From Azospirillum sp. 412522 (GTDB lineage: Bacteria; Pseudomonadota; Alphaproteobacteria; Azospirillales; Azospirillaceae), in assembly GCF_019805165.1 (NCBI RefSeq), contig NZ_RWIJ01000014.1, positions 1 to 64,000 on the forward strand: 64,000 nt of DNA. Direction: 5' to 3'. Position 1 is the first letter of the stretch. Each line of letters begins with the position of its first letter. A model generated the notes under the pieces. That model was given only the letters and a program-made list of their open reading frames with translations, did no database searches and was not told where the DNA came from. A program made the position numbers and the translations under genes. Positions 34,535 to 43,876 of the stretch are shown here, in pieces.

Positions 34535-35703
34535 GCGGCGCGGTCACCCGCAGCTTCGATCTCGGCGCGCTGAATGCCGAGGGGGTGCGCGCTCTGCTCG
34601 ACGGACTGCGGACGGTGGGGGAAGAGGTGCGCGGCGTCGGCTACGATGCGGTCGCCGGCCTCCTGACGGTGGAACTGACCGGCGAGGAGGCCGTGCCCGA
34701 AGTGGAGCGCTTCGTCGTCGCCATGCGTCGCTCCGTGCGGTTCATCAGCCGCAAAATCCTGAAGGAGAACCGGGCCGCGACGCTGGTCGGCGGGCCGGTC
34801 GACGAGGCGTTGCGCGCCTGCGGCGACCTGCAGTTCCTCGGCGAGGGGCTGACCGGCCTGCGGGGCCGCGTGCTTGCGCTTTTCCGCTTTTTCGAGCGCG
34901 AGGCGAAGGCCATCGCCGACGAGTTCGGTGCGGAGGACAACCACTATCCGGTGATGATCCCCAACGCCCTGCTGGCGGAGATGGGCTATTTCGGCCATTT
35001 CCCGCAGCATGTCACCTTCTGCTGCCACCTGCCCGACAGCCTGCCCGTGCTGGAGGCGGTCGCCGCCGAATCGAAGCAGCCCGGGTTGCATGGGCTGCCG
35101 CGGCTGGAAGGAAGGCTGGACCCGCCGAAGCATGTGCTGACGCCGGGCGTCTGCCTGCCCTGCTATGTCCAGCAACGCGATCTGGTGCTGGGGCCGGGCG
35201 AAGTCCGCACGCTGACCATGCAGAACCACGTCTTCCGCTATGAGGCCAACAACTTCCGGCCTCTGGCCCGCGGCTGGGATTTCACGGTGCGCGACATCGT
35301 GTTCTTCGGCGGGCGGGACGAGGTGGAGCGGCGGCGGGCCGGGGTGATGGAGCGCGCCTTCGCCTTCTGCCGGGAGCTTGACCTGGACGTGACGCTGGAG
35401 TTGGCGAACGACCCCTTCTTCCTCGACGCCAGCCGCGACAAGGCGGTCTACCAGCGCATGGGTGAGGTCAAGTACGAACTGCTGTTCCACCTGCCGCAGC
35501 GGCCGGAACCGCTGGCGGCCTCCTCTTTCAACCTGCATCGCGACTATTACACCGCGATCTTCAACACCCGGCTGGCAACCGGCGATCTCGCGGAGAGCGC
35601 CTGCATGGGCTTCGGGTTGGAGCGCTGGCTCTACGGCTTCCTCAGCCAGAAGGGGCTGGACCCGGCGAACTGGCCGAAGCGGGTGGCCGACGCGGTCGGC
35701 TGA
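34531..35703 (+). CDS. class II aaRS-like amino acid:[carrier protein] ligase
   Basis: 390 residues. The C-terminal two thirds match the seryl-tRNA-synthetase-like amino acid--[ACP] ligases known from Bradyrhizobium and Agrobacterium, which load Gly or Ala on carrier proteins and lack the tRNA-binding arm. Shared features: a zinc-ligand-like Cys pair in VTFCCHLPDS (about 164), Glu in VFRYEANNFRPL (about 237), ANDPFF, KAVYQRMGEVKYELLFHLP, SFNLHRDYYTAIFN, and the final class II motif with Cys in ACMGFGLERW, then PANWPKRVADAVG. It is coupled to the FkbI-like gene (ATGA) and ends the arm. It takes the place of FkbH or of an adenylation enzyme in the extender-unit cassette. Serine is the expected amino acid because the two dehydrogenases need a CH2OH to oxidise. 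Confidence 0.85.
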   Translation: MSGAVTRSFDLGALNAEGVRALLDGLRTVGEEVRGVGYDAVAGLLTVELTGEEAVPEVERFVVAMRRSVRFISRKILKENRAATLVGGPVDEALRACGDLQFLGEGLTGLRGRVLALFRFFEREAKAIADEFGAEDNHYPVMIPNALLAEMGYFGHFPQHVTFCCHLPDSLPVLEAVAAESKQPGLHGLPRLEGRLDPPKHVLTPGVCLPCYVQQRDLVLGPGEVRTLTMQNHVFRYEANNFRPLARGWDFTVRDIVFFGGRDEVERRRAGVMERAFAFCRELDLDVTLELANDPFFLDASRDKAVYQRMGEVKYELLFHLPQRPEPLAASSFNLHRDYYTAIFNTRLATGDLAESACMGFGLERWLYGFLSQKGLDPANWPKRVADAVG

Positions 35704-35721
35704 TGCCGTCCCTCCGGCCCC

Positions 35722-36315
35722 TCAGGGCTTTCGTTTCCGTTGGGAGCCGCTGGCCGGCTGCGCCAGATGCTTCAGCTGCTCGTAGCGTTCCAGGAAAAGA
35801 GCGAACGCCCGTTCGGGGCCGACCGGCATGATCCGGTCGGGGTGGGGGGGCGGCAAATGGCCGAAATCCATCCAGGCCGGCGGCAACAGATCACGCAATT
35901 CCGTCGCCATGCACACGAGATCCGCATGCTTGACTTCGGCGCCGTCGATGCGGAAGCCGAAACGCTCGGCGAGTGCCTGCTTGATCGGGTCAAGCCGCTT
36001 CTTCAAGTATTCCCGTCCGATCAGCAGCTTGACGCATGACGCGATATCTCCGCTGATCGCCTCTTCAAGATCGTGGCACAGACCATCGAGCGCGAAAGCC
36101 GGCGGGACCAGATGCGAGACCATGACACTGTGCTCGGCGACCGAATAAAACTCACGTGTGGCTCCTGCCCATCGAGGCTGGTAGGCCAATGAACGGGCCA
36201 CGTCGGCGATCGGCATGCCGTCGGCACAGGGGTTTTCGAGATTGAATGTGAACCCGGAGGCCATCAGCATGGTGGTTCGGCCGCTCGGCCGCTTGAGAAG
36301 GTCCAGTTGATGCAT
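35722..36315 (-). CDS. HD-domain phosphohydrolase (YfbR-like)
   Basis: 197 residues from ATG 36315. The metal-binding HD motif is complete: H in AEHSVMVSHL, HD in ALDGLCHDLEEAISGD, and a later D in HADLVCMATELRDLLP. The N-terminal part (FTFNLENP...IADVARSLAYQPRWAG) is typical of short HD hydrolases in proteobacterial genomes and phages that act on nucleotides. It converges with the aaRS-like gene with only 18 bp between stops, which probably marks the right edge of the biosynthetic cluster. An upstream in-frame ATG at 36450 exists, but the added residues look random. Confidence 0.72.
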   Translation of the reverse strand: MHQLDLLKRPSGRTTMLMASGFTFNLENPCADGMPIADVARSLAYQPRWAGATREFYSVAEHSVMVSHLVPPAFALDGLCHDLEEAISGDIASCVKLLIGREYLKKRLDPIKQALAERFGFRIDGAEVKHADLVCMATELRDLLPPAWMDFGHLPPPHPDRIMPVGPERAFALFLERYEQLKHLAQPASGSQRKRKP

Positions 36316-36475
36316 TTTCTGCTGCTCTGAAGTCGGAAGAAATGTCCGGCAGACCTGTCTTGGGCGACGGCCTGTGCCAGGCTGTTGGTCAGTGCGGTCG
36401 CTTCCCGCGCAGCCATCCGGGCCGAGGGATGGGTGGCCTTGGCCGTTCAACCGCGCGTCCGTCTCCCCCGTATCG

Positions 36476-38614
<2,139 letters not shown>

Positions 38615-38832
38615 GAGGCGCGGTCCTGATCGGTTCGGGAGACCCGCATTGCGGGCAGGCGGTCAGAATAGGACGTTGCGGGACCGATTGCCATTCCCCT
38701 AGGGTGTGATTTGCTGGTCTGTCGGACCGGCATGGCGATTCCGTTAACGACTGCGCAACAATACAATAAGAAAACTGTGTCGGCCGGCCGTGCCGATAGC
38801 GACCGGGGAACACTGACGGAGCGGAGAGCGTC

Positions 38833-39267
38833 ATGGTGGTGGAGGCAGGCGGACGGATCCGCCAAGTCCGGACGATTCACGATCTCGGTGTGCTTCTGGT
38901 CGAGGATGACGACTTCACCCGCAAGCTGATCTACCGGCTGCTGCACGACATCGGCCTGCGGACGGTGTTCGAGGCGGCCGACGGCATCCAGGCGCTCGAC
39001 ATCCTGCGCAAGAGCGGCGACGACGTCGACGTCGTGATCTGCGACCTGGAAATGCCGCGGATGGGCGGGCTGGACCTGTTGCACGCGCTGCGCACCGCCA
39101 CCGGCAACCCGCTGGCCGACCTGCCGGTGCTGGTGCTGACCGGCCACCGCGAGGCCGACGTGGTGAAGCGCGCCATCGCCTACGGCATCTCCGGCTATCT
39201 GGTGAAGCCGGTGTCCAAGGCCGACCTGATGAAGCGCCTGACCTTCGTCATGCAGAAGCGGCAATAG
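38833..39267 (+). CDS. single-domain response regulator (CheY-like)
   Basis: 144 residues: a short N-terminal extension, then a full receiver domain with the acidic pair in LLVEDDDFTRKLI, phosphoacceptor Asp in VVICDLEMPRMGG, Thr in VLVLTGHREA and Lys in GYLVKPVSKADL. There is no output domain. It is transcribed away from the hybrid kinase with HPt, so it is a likely phosphate acceptor of that HPt. The 218-bp gap between them holds no clear promoter hexamers. Confidence 0.9.
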   Translation: MVVEAGGRIRQVRTIHDLGVLLVEDDDFTRKLIYRLLHDIGLRTVFEAADGIQALDILRKSGDDVDVVICDLEMPRMGGLDLLHALRTATGNPLADLPVLVLTGHREADVVKRAIAYGISGYLVKPVSKADLMKRLTFVMQKRQ

Positions 39268-39326
39268 CCCCGGTGGACCTGCGGCATTCCCGTTGAGCGC
39301 GGCAACCGGCGCTGGCGCTTTCGGCC

Positions 39327-39348
39327 GCCTTCCTGTAGTAAGGAAGGC
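39327..39348 (+). terminator. hairpin after the response regulator
   Basis: GCCTTCCT and AGGAAGGC form an 8-bp stem with a 6-nt loop (GTAGTA), 60 bp past the stop codon. There is no T-run, so termination is probable rather than certain. Confidence 0.45.
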
Positions 39349-39439
39349 TGCTGCTTCCGCCGCGACGCGAAAGGTCCATGGGTTCCTGCCATCCTTCGCC
39401 CGGCCAGCTCCGATCCCGCTTCCGGCGTCGGGGAGAGCC

Positions 39440-40150
39440 GTGAGCAAAGATCGACCTCCCGGGTCGTCCCCCAGGTCGTACGACGCACATCCCTCCGGTG
39501 CGGACCGGTCCTGTGTGCGTGTTTCCGACCTGCTGGACGACTTCCTGTCGCGCGGTGACCCCCCCGCTTCCGGCGCTTCCGATCCGGCCTCCGCTGTCCC
39601 GACCCGCATCTCGCTTGGCGAGATTATGGATGCATTGGGCGACCGCGCCTTCGGCGCGCTGCTGCTGATCCTCTCGATTCCAAACGTGCTGCCGGTTCCA
39701 GGCCTTTCGACCGCCACCGGCGTGCCGATGATCCTGCTCGGTGCCCAGATGGCGGCCGGCCGGCACGGCCCCTGGCTGCCCCGCCGTATGCTGGCGGCCG
39801 GCTTCGACCGCAAGGCCTTCCTGGGCGTGATCCGCCGGGCCAAGCCCTGGGCCGAGCGGGTCGAGCGTCATCTGCGCCCGCGCCTGCCGGCGATGGCCGG
39901 CCCGGCCGCCGAACGGCTGCTGGGGCTGGCGGTGGTGGTGCTGGCCGGCATCCTGTCGCTGCCCATCGTCTTCGGAAACCAGCCTCCGGCTTTCGCCATC
40001 GCGCTGATCGCGCTGGGGCTGATGGAATCCGACGGCGCCTTCGTGTCGGCCGGCCTCGTCGCCGGCCTTCTGGCCATCGCCATCGTCGCCGCCGTCCTGC
40101 TCGGTCTCGGGCAGGCGGCCGTCGCCGTGGCGCAACAATTGATCGGTTGA
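39440..40150 (+). CDS. ExoD-like membrane protein
   Basis: 236 residues from GTG 39440, preceded by GGGGAGA; the frame is open further upstream without family similarity. Cytoplasmic N-terminus, then the ExoD core: ISLGEIMDALGDRAFGALLL, ILSIPNVLPVPG and a short PMILLGAQM segment, with hydrophobic segments LGLAVVVLAGILSLPIVFGN, AFAIALIALGLM and GLLAIAIVAAVLLGLG near the C-terminus. ExoD-family proteins affect exopolysaccharide production and alkali tolerance in rhizobia; the mechanism is unknown. The CorC-like gene follows after 25 bp, so the two may be co-transcribed. Confidence 0.85.
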   Translation: MSKDRPPGSSPRSYDAHPSGADRSCVRVSDLLDDFLSRGDPPASGASDPASAVPTRISLGEIMDALGDRAFGALLLILSIPNVLPVPGLSTATGVPMILLGAQMAAGRHGPWLPRRMLAAGFDRKAFLGVIRRAKPWAERVERHLRPRLPAMAGPAAERLLGLAVVVLAGILSLPIVFGNQPPAFAIALIALGLMESDGAFVSAGLVAGLLAIAIVAAVLLGLGQAAVAVAQQLIG

Positions 40151-40175
40151 GGGAGCGCCCTTCGGGCACAAAGCC

Positions 40176-41480
40176 ATGATCTGGGAACTGTTGGTCATCG
40201 TCCTGCTGATCCTGCTCAACGCCTTCTTCGCGATGTCGGAGATGGCGCTGGTGTCGGCGCGCCGCGCCCGGCTTCAGCAGATGGCCGAGGAAAAAGGCGG
40301 CGCGGGCGCCCGCGCCGCGCTGGAGCTGTCGGAGGATCCGAGCCGCTTCCTGTCCACCGTGCAGGTCGGCATCAGCCTGACCGGCATCATCGCCGGCGCC
40401 TATGGCGGCTCGACGCTGGCCGAACGTCTCGGCGGCGTGCTGGACGAGCAGGTCGCCTGGATCGCGCCCTACGGCCACAGCGTCGCCTTCGCGCTGGTGG
40501 TCGCCGCCATCACCTATTTCTCCCTGATCATCGGCGAACTGGTGCCCAAGCGGGTGGCGCTGATCTCGTCGGAGCGGATCGCCTCGCTGGTCGCGGCGCC
40601 GATGCGGACGGTTTCGCGCCTGTCGGCTCCGGTGGTCTGGCTTCTCGGCGTGTCGAGCGACGCGGTGCTGAAGCTTCTGCGCCTGCCGACCTCACGCGAG
40701 CAGACGGTGACGGAGGAGGAGGTCAAGACCCTGATCGCCGAAGGCACCCAGAGCGGCGTCTTCGAGCCGGCCGAACGCCAGATGATCGAGGGCGTCATGC
40801 ATCTGTCCGACCGCACGGTGCGGTCGATCATGACCCCGCGTCCCGACCTGATCTGGCTCGACATCGGCGACAGCCCCGAAACGGTCGGCCGCGAGATCTG
40901 TGAGAGCGGCTATTCCCGTTTCCCGGTCTGCCGAGGCGACGTCGACGAGGTGCAGGGCATCGTCTCGGCCAAGGCGCTGCTCGACCAGTCGCTGAAGGGG
41001 GTTTCGTTCGATCTGCGGACGGCGATGGTCCGGCCGCTGGTCGTCCATGACGGCACGCCGGTCTTCCGCCTGCTCGACCTGTTCAAGCAGGCCAGCGTCC
41101 ATATGGCGGTGGTGGTGGACGAGTATGGCAGCGTCGAGGGTCTGGTCACCATGACCGACATCCTGGAGGCGATCGCCGGCGAGCTGCCCGACAGCACCCA
41201 GGAGGGCGAGGCCGGCGCGGTCCAGCGCGAGGACGGCAGCTGGCTGGTCGACGGCATGACCCCGGTCGAGGAGGTCGAGGCGCTGGTCGGCGTCAAGAAC
41301 CTGAAGGGGGAGGGCGATTTCCACACCATCGCCGGCTTCCTTCTCGACCAGTTCGGCCATGTTCCCACCGCGGCGGAACATTTCCATTGGAACGGCATCC
41401 GCTTCGAGGTCGTCGACATGGACGGCCGCCGCATCGACAAGGTGCTGATCCAGCTGAACCCGGAGGTTTCGGAGGGCTGA
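40176..41480 (+). CDS. CorC/HlyC-family membrane protein (CNNM-CBS-CorC)
   Basis: 434 residues. N-terminal CNNM (DUF21) domain, about 1-190, with LLVIVLLILLNAFFAMSEMA as first segment and further hydrophobic segments at about 60-80, 100-120 and 135-160; a paired CBS module about 210-330 (IMTPRPDLIWLDIGD, GYSRFPVCRGDVDEVQGIV, HMAVVVDEYGSVEGLVTMTDILEAI); and the C-terminal CorC_HlyC domain (SWLVDGMTPVEEVEALVG). Family members act in magnesium/cobalt efflux or were called hemolysins; the transport role is family knowledge only. Confidence 0.92.
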   Translation: MIWELLVIVLLILLNAFFAMSEMALVSARRARLQQMAEEKGGAGARAALELSEDPSRFLSTVQVGISLTGIIAGAYGGSTLAERLGGVLDEQVAWIAPYGHSVAFALVVAAITYFSLIIGELVPKRVALISSERIASLVAAPMRTVSRLSAPVVWLLGVSSDAVLKLLRLPTSREQTVTEEEVKTLIAEGTQSGVFEPAERQMIEGVMHLSDRTVRSIMTPRPDLIWLDIGDSPETVGREICESGYSRFPVCRGDVDEVQGIVSAKALLDQSLKGVSFDLRTAMVRPLVVHDGTPVFRLLDLFKQASVHMAVVVDEYGSVEGLVTMTDILEAIAGELPDSTQEGEAGAVQREDGSWLVDGMTPVEEVEALVGVKNLKGEGDFHTIAGFLLDQFGHVPTAAEHFHWNGIRFEVVDMDGRRIDKVLIQLNPEVSEG

Positions 41481-41558
41481 CGTCGGGCCGAATGCCCCTT
41501 CGCCGCCTCGGCCGGCCATAGGCCGGTCCGACCGTAGGGGCCTCAGCGTGACCGCCCC

Positions 41559-41816
41559 TCAATGCAGGGCCGTCTCCCCGCCGCAGAACCGCATCCCGTC
41601 GTCGCCCTTCGTCGTCCGCACCGCCTCGACCAGATCGCGCACTTCCTCCGACAGATCGTTCGCGTTCCAGCCATGGCCGTCGGCGCCGGCCACCACCAGC
41701 AGGCGCAGCGTGGTGCGCAGGAGGTCGCCGGCTTCCCAGCCGTTGGACCGCTCGGCCTCCCGCGCCATGTGCAGCAGGCCGGTGGCGCAGTTCAGGACCT
41801 CGGGGTCGACCTTCAT
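41559..41816 (-). CDS. small protein of unknown function under an operator-controlled promoter
   Basis: 85 residues from ATG 41816, preceded by GAGGAG. Sequence is soluble and mostly helical (LNCATGLLHMAREAERSNGW, then GDLLRTTLRLLVVAGADG, then LSEEVRDLVEAVRTTKGDDG), with a single Cys near each end. No domain recognised. Upstream lie an excellent sigma70 promoter (41868-41896) and a 19-bp palindromic operator (41850-41868) over the expected transcription start. That combination supports a real, regulated gene. Confidence 0.72.
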   Translation of the reverse strand: MKVDPEVLNCATGLLHMAREAERSNGWEAGDLLRTTLRLLVVAGADGHGWNANDLSEEVRDLVEAVRTTKGDDGMRFCGGETALH

Positions 41817-41849
41817 CGGGCGCTCCTCCTCGCCCGTGATGGGCGAAAT

Positions 41850-41868
41850 TTGTTGGTCTGACCAACAA
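41850..41868. promoter_or_regulatory. 19-bp palindromic operator, FadR/GntR-like
   Basis: TTGTTGGTC and GACCAACAA are exact complements separated by one base. The core TTGGTCTGACCAA fits the TNGTNNNACNA pattern of FadR-subfamily GntR repressors. It overlaps the last -10 base and the transcription start, a position expected for repression. No GntR-family gene lies in the window. Confidence 0.68.
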
Positions 41869-41896
41869 TTATTGGAACGCCATCTGGATCTGTCAA
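41868..41896 (-). promoter_or_regulatory. strong sigma70 promoter of the small gene
   Basis: On the minus strand: perfect TTGACA (41896-41891), 17-bp spacer, AATAAT (41873-41868), five of six -10 bases. Expected start of transcription near 41861, leader about 45 nt. Confidence 0.78.
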
Positions 41897-42094
41897 ACAC
41901 GTCCTTCGGAAATCAGGGATAGCACTGAGCGGCCGCGCGTCTGTTCGAGCCAGAGGCGAGACGTACATCACATCGCGCCTTCGGCACCGACAGCTTTCAA
42001 ACCGGCTCCGAAGAGTTTCAGGTCGCGTGGGGATCGGGGAGGGCGGATTTTCGAAACCACCGCCTATGGTCACGCCCAGGCTTCCTACACGGCA

Positions 42095-42123
42095 TTGACA
42101 GGCTACCTACTAGTTGGTAGGTT
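42095..42123 (+). promoter_or_regulatory. tetR promoter with overlapping operator
   Basis: TTGACA (42095-42100), 17-bp spacer, TAGGTT (42118-42123). The operator CTACCTACTAGTTGGTAG (42103-42120), an inverted repeat with one mismatched pair, fills the spacer and enters the -10. Transcription should start at about 42130, which is the ATG itself, so the mRNA may be leaderless. Confidence 0.75.
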
Positions 42124-42129
42124 CGAGGC

Positions 42130-42708
42130 ATGAACACGCAATCGAGCAGAGCCGACGACATTCTCCACTGTGCGCGCTCCCTGATCGTCAGGGGCGGCTA
42201 CAACAGTTTCAGCTATGCCGACATTTCCAAGGTCGTCGGCATCCGTACGGCGAGCATACATCATCATTTTCCCAGTAAATCGGATCTGGTCCGAGCGCTC
42301 GTCGCGCAGTATCGGAGGGAGGCTGCGGACGGGCTGGCCCAGCTGAAGCTGAGCGTCCCCGATCCGCTGGACCAGCTTCGCGCCTATCTCGGCTATTGGG
42401 AGCGGTGTTTCGCCGATATGGCCGACTCTTTCTGCATCTGCGCGCTGCTCGCGGGCGAAATCCCGGTTCTTCCCGAAGATGTCGCCATGGAAGTGCGGGC
42501 ACATTTCCGCCGGCTCGCCGACTGGTTGACAGAGGTCTTCGAACGCGGCGCCGCGCAAGGCCGCCTCCGTCTGTCCGGAACCGCCAGGGCTGACGCCGAG
42601 ATGTTCATGGCGACCACGCATGGCGCGATGCTGTCGGCCCGTGCATACGGCGACGCCACGGCCTTCGGCGCCATAACCCGTCCGCTGCTGGAGAGGATCG
42701 CCGCCTGA
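42130..42708 (+). CDS. TetR-family transcriptional repressor
   Basis: 192 residues. N-terminal HTH about 8-55: DILHCARSLIVRGGYNSFSY, ADISKVVGIRTASIHHHFPS, KSDLVRALVAQYRREA, with the usual TetR recognition helix. The C-terminal ligand domain has three Cys-containing helical parts (FADMADSFCICALLAGE) and VFERGAAQGRLRLSG, similar to repressors of the AcnR/YxaF kind. Two nearly identical operators flank it, one in its own promoter and one before the next gene, so it most probably represses itself and the membrane protein at 42849. Confidence 0.9.
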   Translation: MNTQSSRADDILHCARSLIVRGGYNSFSYADISKVVGIRTASIHHHFPSKSDLVRALVAQYRREAADGLAQLKLSVPDPLDQLRAYLGYWERCFADMADSFCICALLAGEIPVLPEDVAMEVRAHFRRLADWLTEVFERGAAQGRLRLSGTARADAEMFMATTHGAMLSARAYGDATAFGAITRPLLERIAA

Positions 42709-42737
42709 AAGCGGGGCCTTGCCCGCAGAGGAAGCGC

Positions 42738-42768
42738 TTGGCCAATCAGCCTACCGACCAGTAGGTAG
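42738..42768 (+). promoter_or_regulatory. second TetR operator in the promoter of the membrane-protein gene
   Basis: CTACCGACCAGTAGGTAG (42751-42768) shares the frame CTACCNACYAGTNGGTAG with the tetR operator. A plausible -35 TTGGCC (42738-42743) and -10 TAGGTA (42762-42767) place it in the same spacer/-10 position as at tetR. Confidence 0.72.
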
Positions 42769-42848
42769 CCTCTTCTTTCCTGGGAGCAGGCTCCGTCCCT
42801 GCCGGCTCCCCTCCATCCCGTTCCTCTGGACCTGAAAGGAAATCGCCG

Positions 42849-43325
42849 ATGTTCGGAATTTCTCCGATTGGCTGGGCCCATACGCTCGGCAGCCTGCCGG
42901 CCATCCCCGTGGCCGCCTACATGTTCGCCCGCCATGGCCGGATCGTGCCCCGCTCCCTGCCGGGTGGGGTGTATTTCGCGTCCATGCTGATCGGTGCCTC
43001 GACGGTCTTCCTCGTCGCCCATCAGCCGGTCAGCTACGGCATCGGCGCCGTGACGATCCTGCTGCTGCTCGCGGGCTATGCGATCGGATGGAGCCCGGCG
43101 GCGGGGCGTGCGGCACGCTACGTCGAGACCGTCTGCCTCAGCGTGAGCGCCTTCCTGCTGATGGTGCCGACCGTCAGCGAAATCCTGCGCCGGGTTCCGG
43201 ACGGCCACCCTCTGGTGACCGACCTGAAGTCGCCGCTGCTGCTGGGGGCCCAGGGCGCGCTCGCGGCCATCCTCGTCATCGGGCTGACCGCCCAGATCGT
43301 CCATCTGGCGCGGCGCCGGCAATAG
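42849..43325 (+). CDS. four-helix membrane protein, likely target of the adjacent TetR repressor
   Basis: 158 residues; AAAGGAAA precedes the ATG. Hydrophobic segments at about 8-25 (GWAHTLGSLPAIPVAAYMFA), 42-80 (two helices: FASMLIGASTVFLVAH and YGIGAVTILLLLAGYAIGW), 93-112 (VETVCLSVSAFLLMVPTVSE) and 130-150 (LLLGAQGALAAILVIGLTAQ). No conserved motif identifies a substrate. By position behind the paired operator it is probably induced when the TetR protein binds its ligand, as in detoxification or stress loci. No function assigned. Confidence 0.78.
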   Translation: MFGISPIGWAHTLGSLPAIPVAAYMFARHGRIVPRSLPGGVYFASMLIGASTVFLVAHQPVSYGIGAVTILLLLAGYAIGWSPAAGRAARYVETVCLSVSAFLLMVPTVSEILRRVPDGHPLVTDLKSPLLLGAQGALAAILVIGLTAQIVHLARRRQ

Positions 43326-43352
43326 ACCGTCTCCGCCGGCAGGAGCGACGGC

Positions 43353-43727
43353 TCAATCCTCCAGCGGCGGCAGGCGCGAGACGAAACGCCCCTTGACCCC
43401 CTGGGGCCATTGCTTGAACGGAACGATCCCGTCGGTGGTGGCGGCATAGGCGCGCAGATAGGCGGTCAGCGTTTCCACCGTCATCTCGTCCGGGGCGAAG
43501 TCGCCCAGCACATAGCTCATCCGCGCTGCCGAGCGCACCGCGACGGCGCAAGGGCGTCGGCAACTCATCAGGCAGCGCATCGGCCGCAGACGCACCGATG
43601 CGGCCAGATCGGGCTCGTCGGCCAGCGCCCGCTCCATCAGCGCCACCAGTTCCGCCCCCGGCCGGATGGCTTCGGGCGGGTCTTCCGGACGACGGCAGGT
43701 CTCACAGACGACAAGCTCGACGGTCAT
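43353..43727 (-). CDS. DUF1636-family Cys-rich protein
   Basis: 124 residues. Starts VELVVCETCRRPEDPPEAIRPG and has a second cluster MRCLMSCRRPCAVAV; this spacing of Cys residues is that of DUF1636 proteins, which resemble thioredoxin-like 2Fe-2S ferredoxins and often lie near cobalamin or cobalt genes. The C-terminal part (SYVLGDFAPDEMTVETLTAY, PFKQWPQGVKGRFVSRLPPL) is also typical. No cobalamin riboswitch is visible upstream; a sigma70 promoter is (43767-43795). Converges on the membrane-protein gene. Confidence 0.82.
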   Translation of the reverse strand: MTVELVVCETCRRPEDPPEAIRPGAELVALMERALADEPDLAASVRLRPMRCLMSCRRPCAVAVRSAARMSYVLGDFAPDEMTVETLTAYLRAYAATTDGIVPFKQWPQGVKGRFVSRLPPLED

Positions 43728-43766
43728 GCTCTGGCTTCCAGTGATTTTCCGGTTCCTACGTCCCGA

Positions 43767-43795
43767 CAGCTAGAGCCCGGTTGGGAGGCTGTCAA
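43767..43795 (-). promoter_or_regulatory. sigma70 promoter of the DUF1636 gene
   Basis: Minus strand: TTGACA (43795-43790), 17-bp spacer, TAGCTG (43772-43767). It lies 40 bp before the ATG at 43727. The -10 is weak but -35 and spacing are perfect. Confidence 0.5.
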
Positions 43796-43876
43796 CGCGC
43801 TTGCGGCTTGCCAAGCAGGGCGAAACTCCCGACGATGCGGGCCATCACAGGCGACGGACGGGAACGGCGGACGGGC

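Larger units (their letters stand above)
41817..42129. other. divergent intergenic region between the small gene and tetR
   Basis: 313 bp. The left part holds the promoter/operator of the small gene (41850-41896) and the right end holds the tetR promoter/operator (42095-42123). I see nothing convincing in the middle, about 41897-42094. Confidence 0.6.

Noticed and set aside
41481-41558. GC-rich stem (CCGGCC-ATA-GGCCGG) between convergent genes as a terminator
   Set aside because: Only 6 bp, a 3-nt loop and no T-run on either strand; palindromes of this kind are frequent by chance at this GC content.
43728-43876. Cobalamin riboswitch before the DUF1636 gene
   Set aside because: DUF1636 genes are often B12-linked, but none of the conserved riboswitch boxes is present on the minus strand here.
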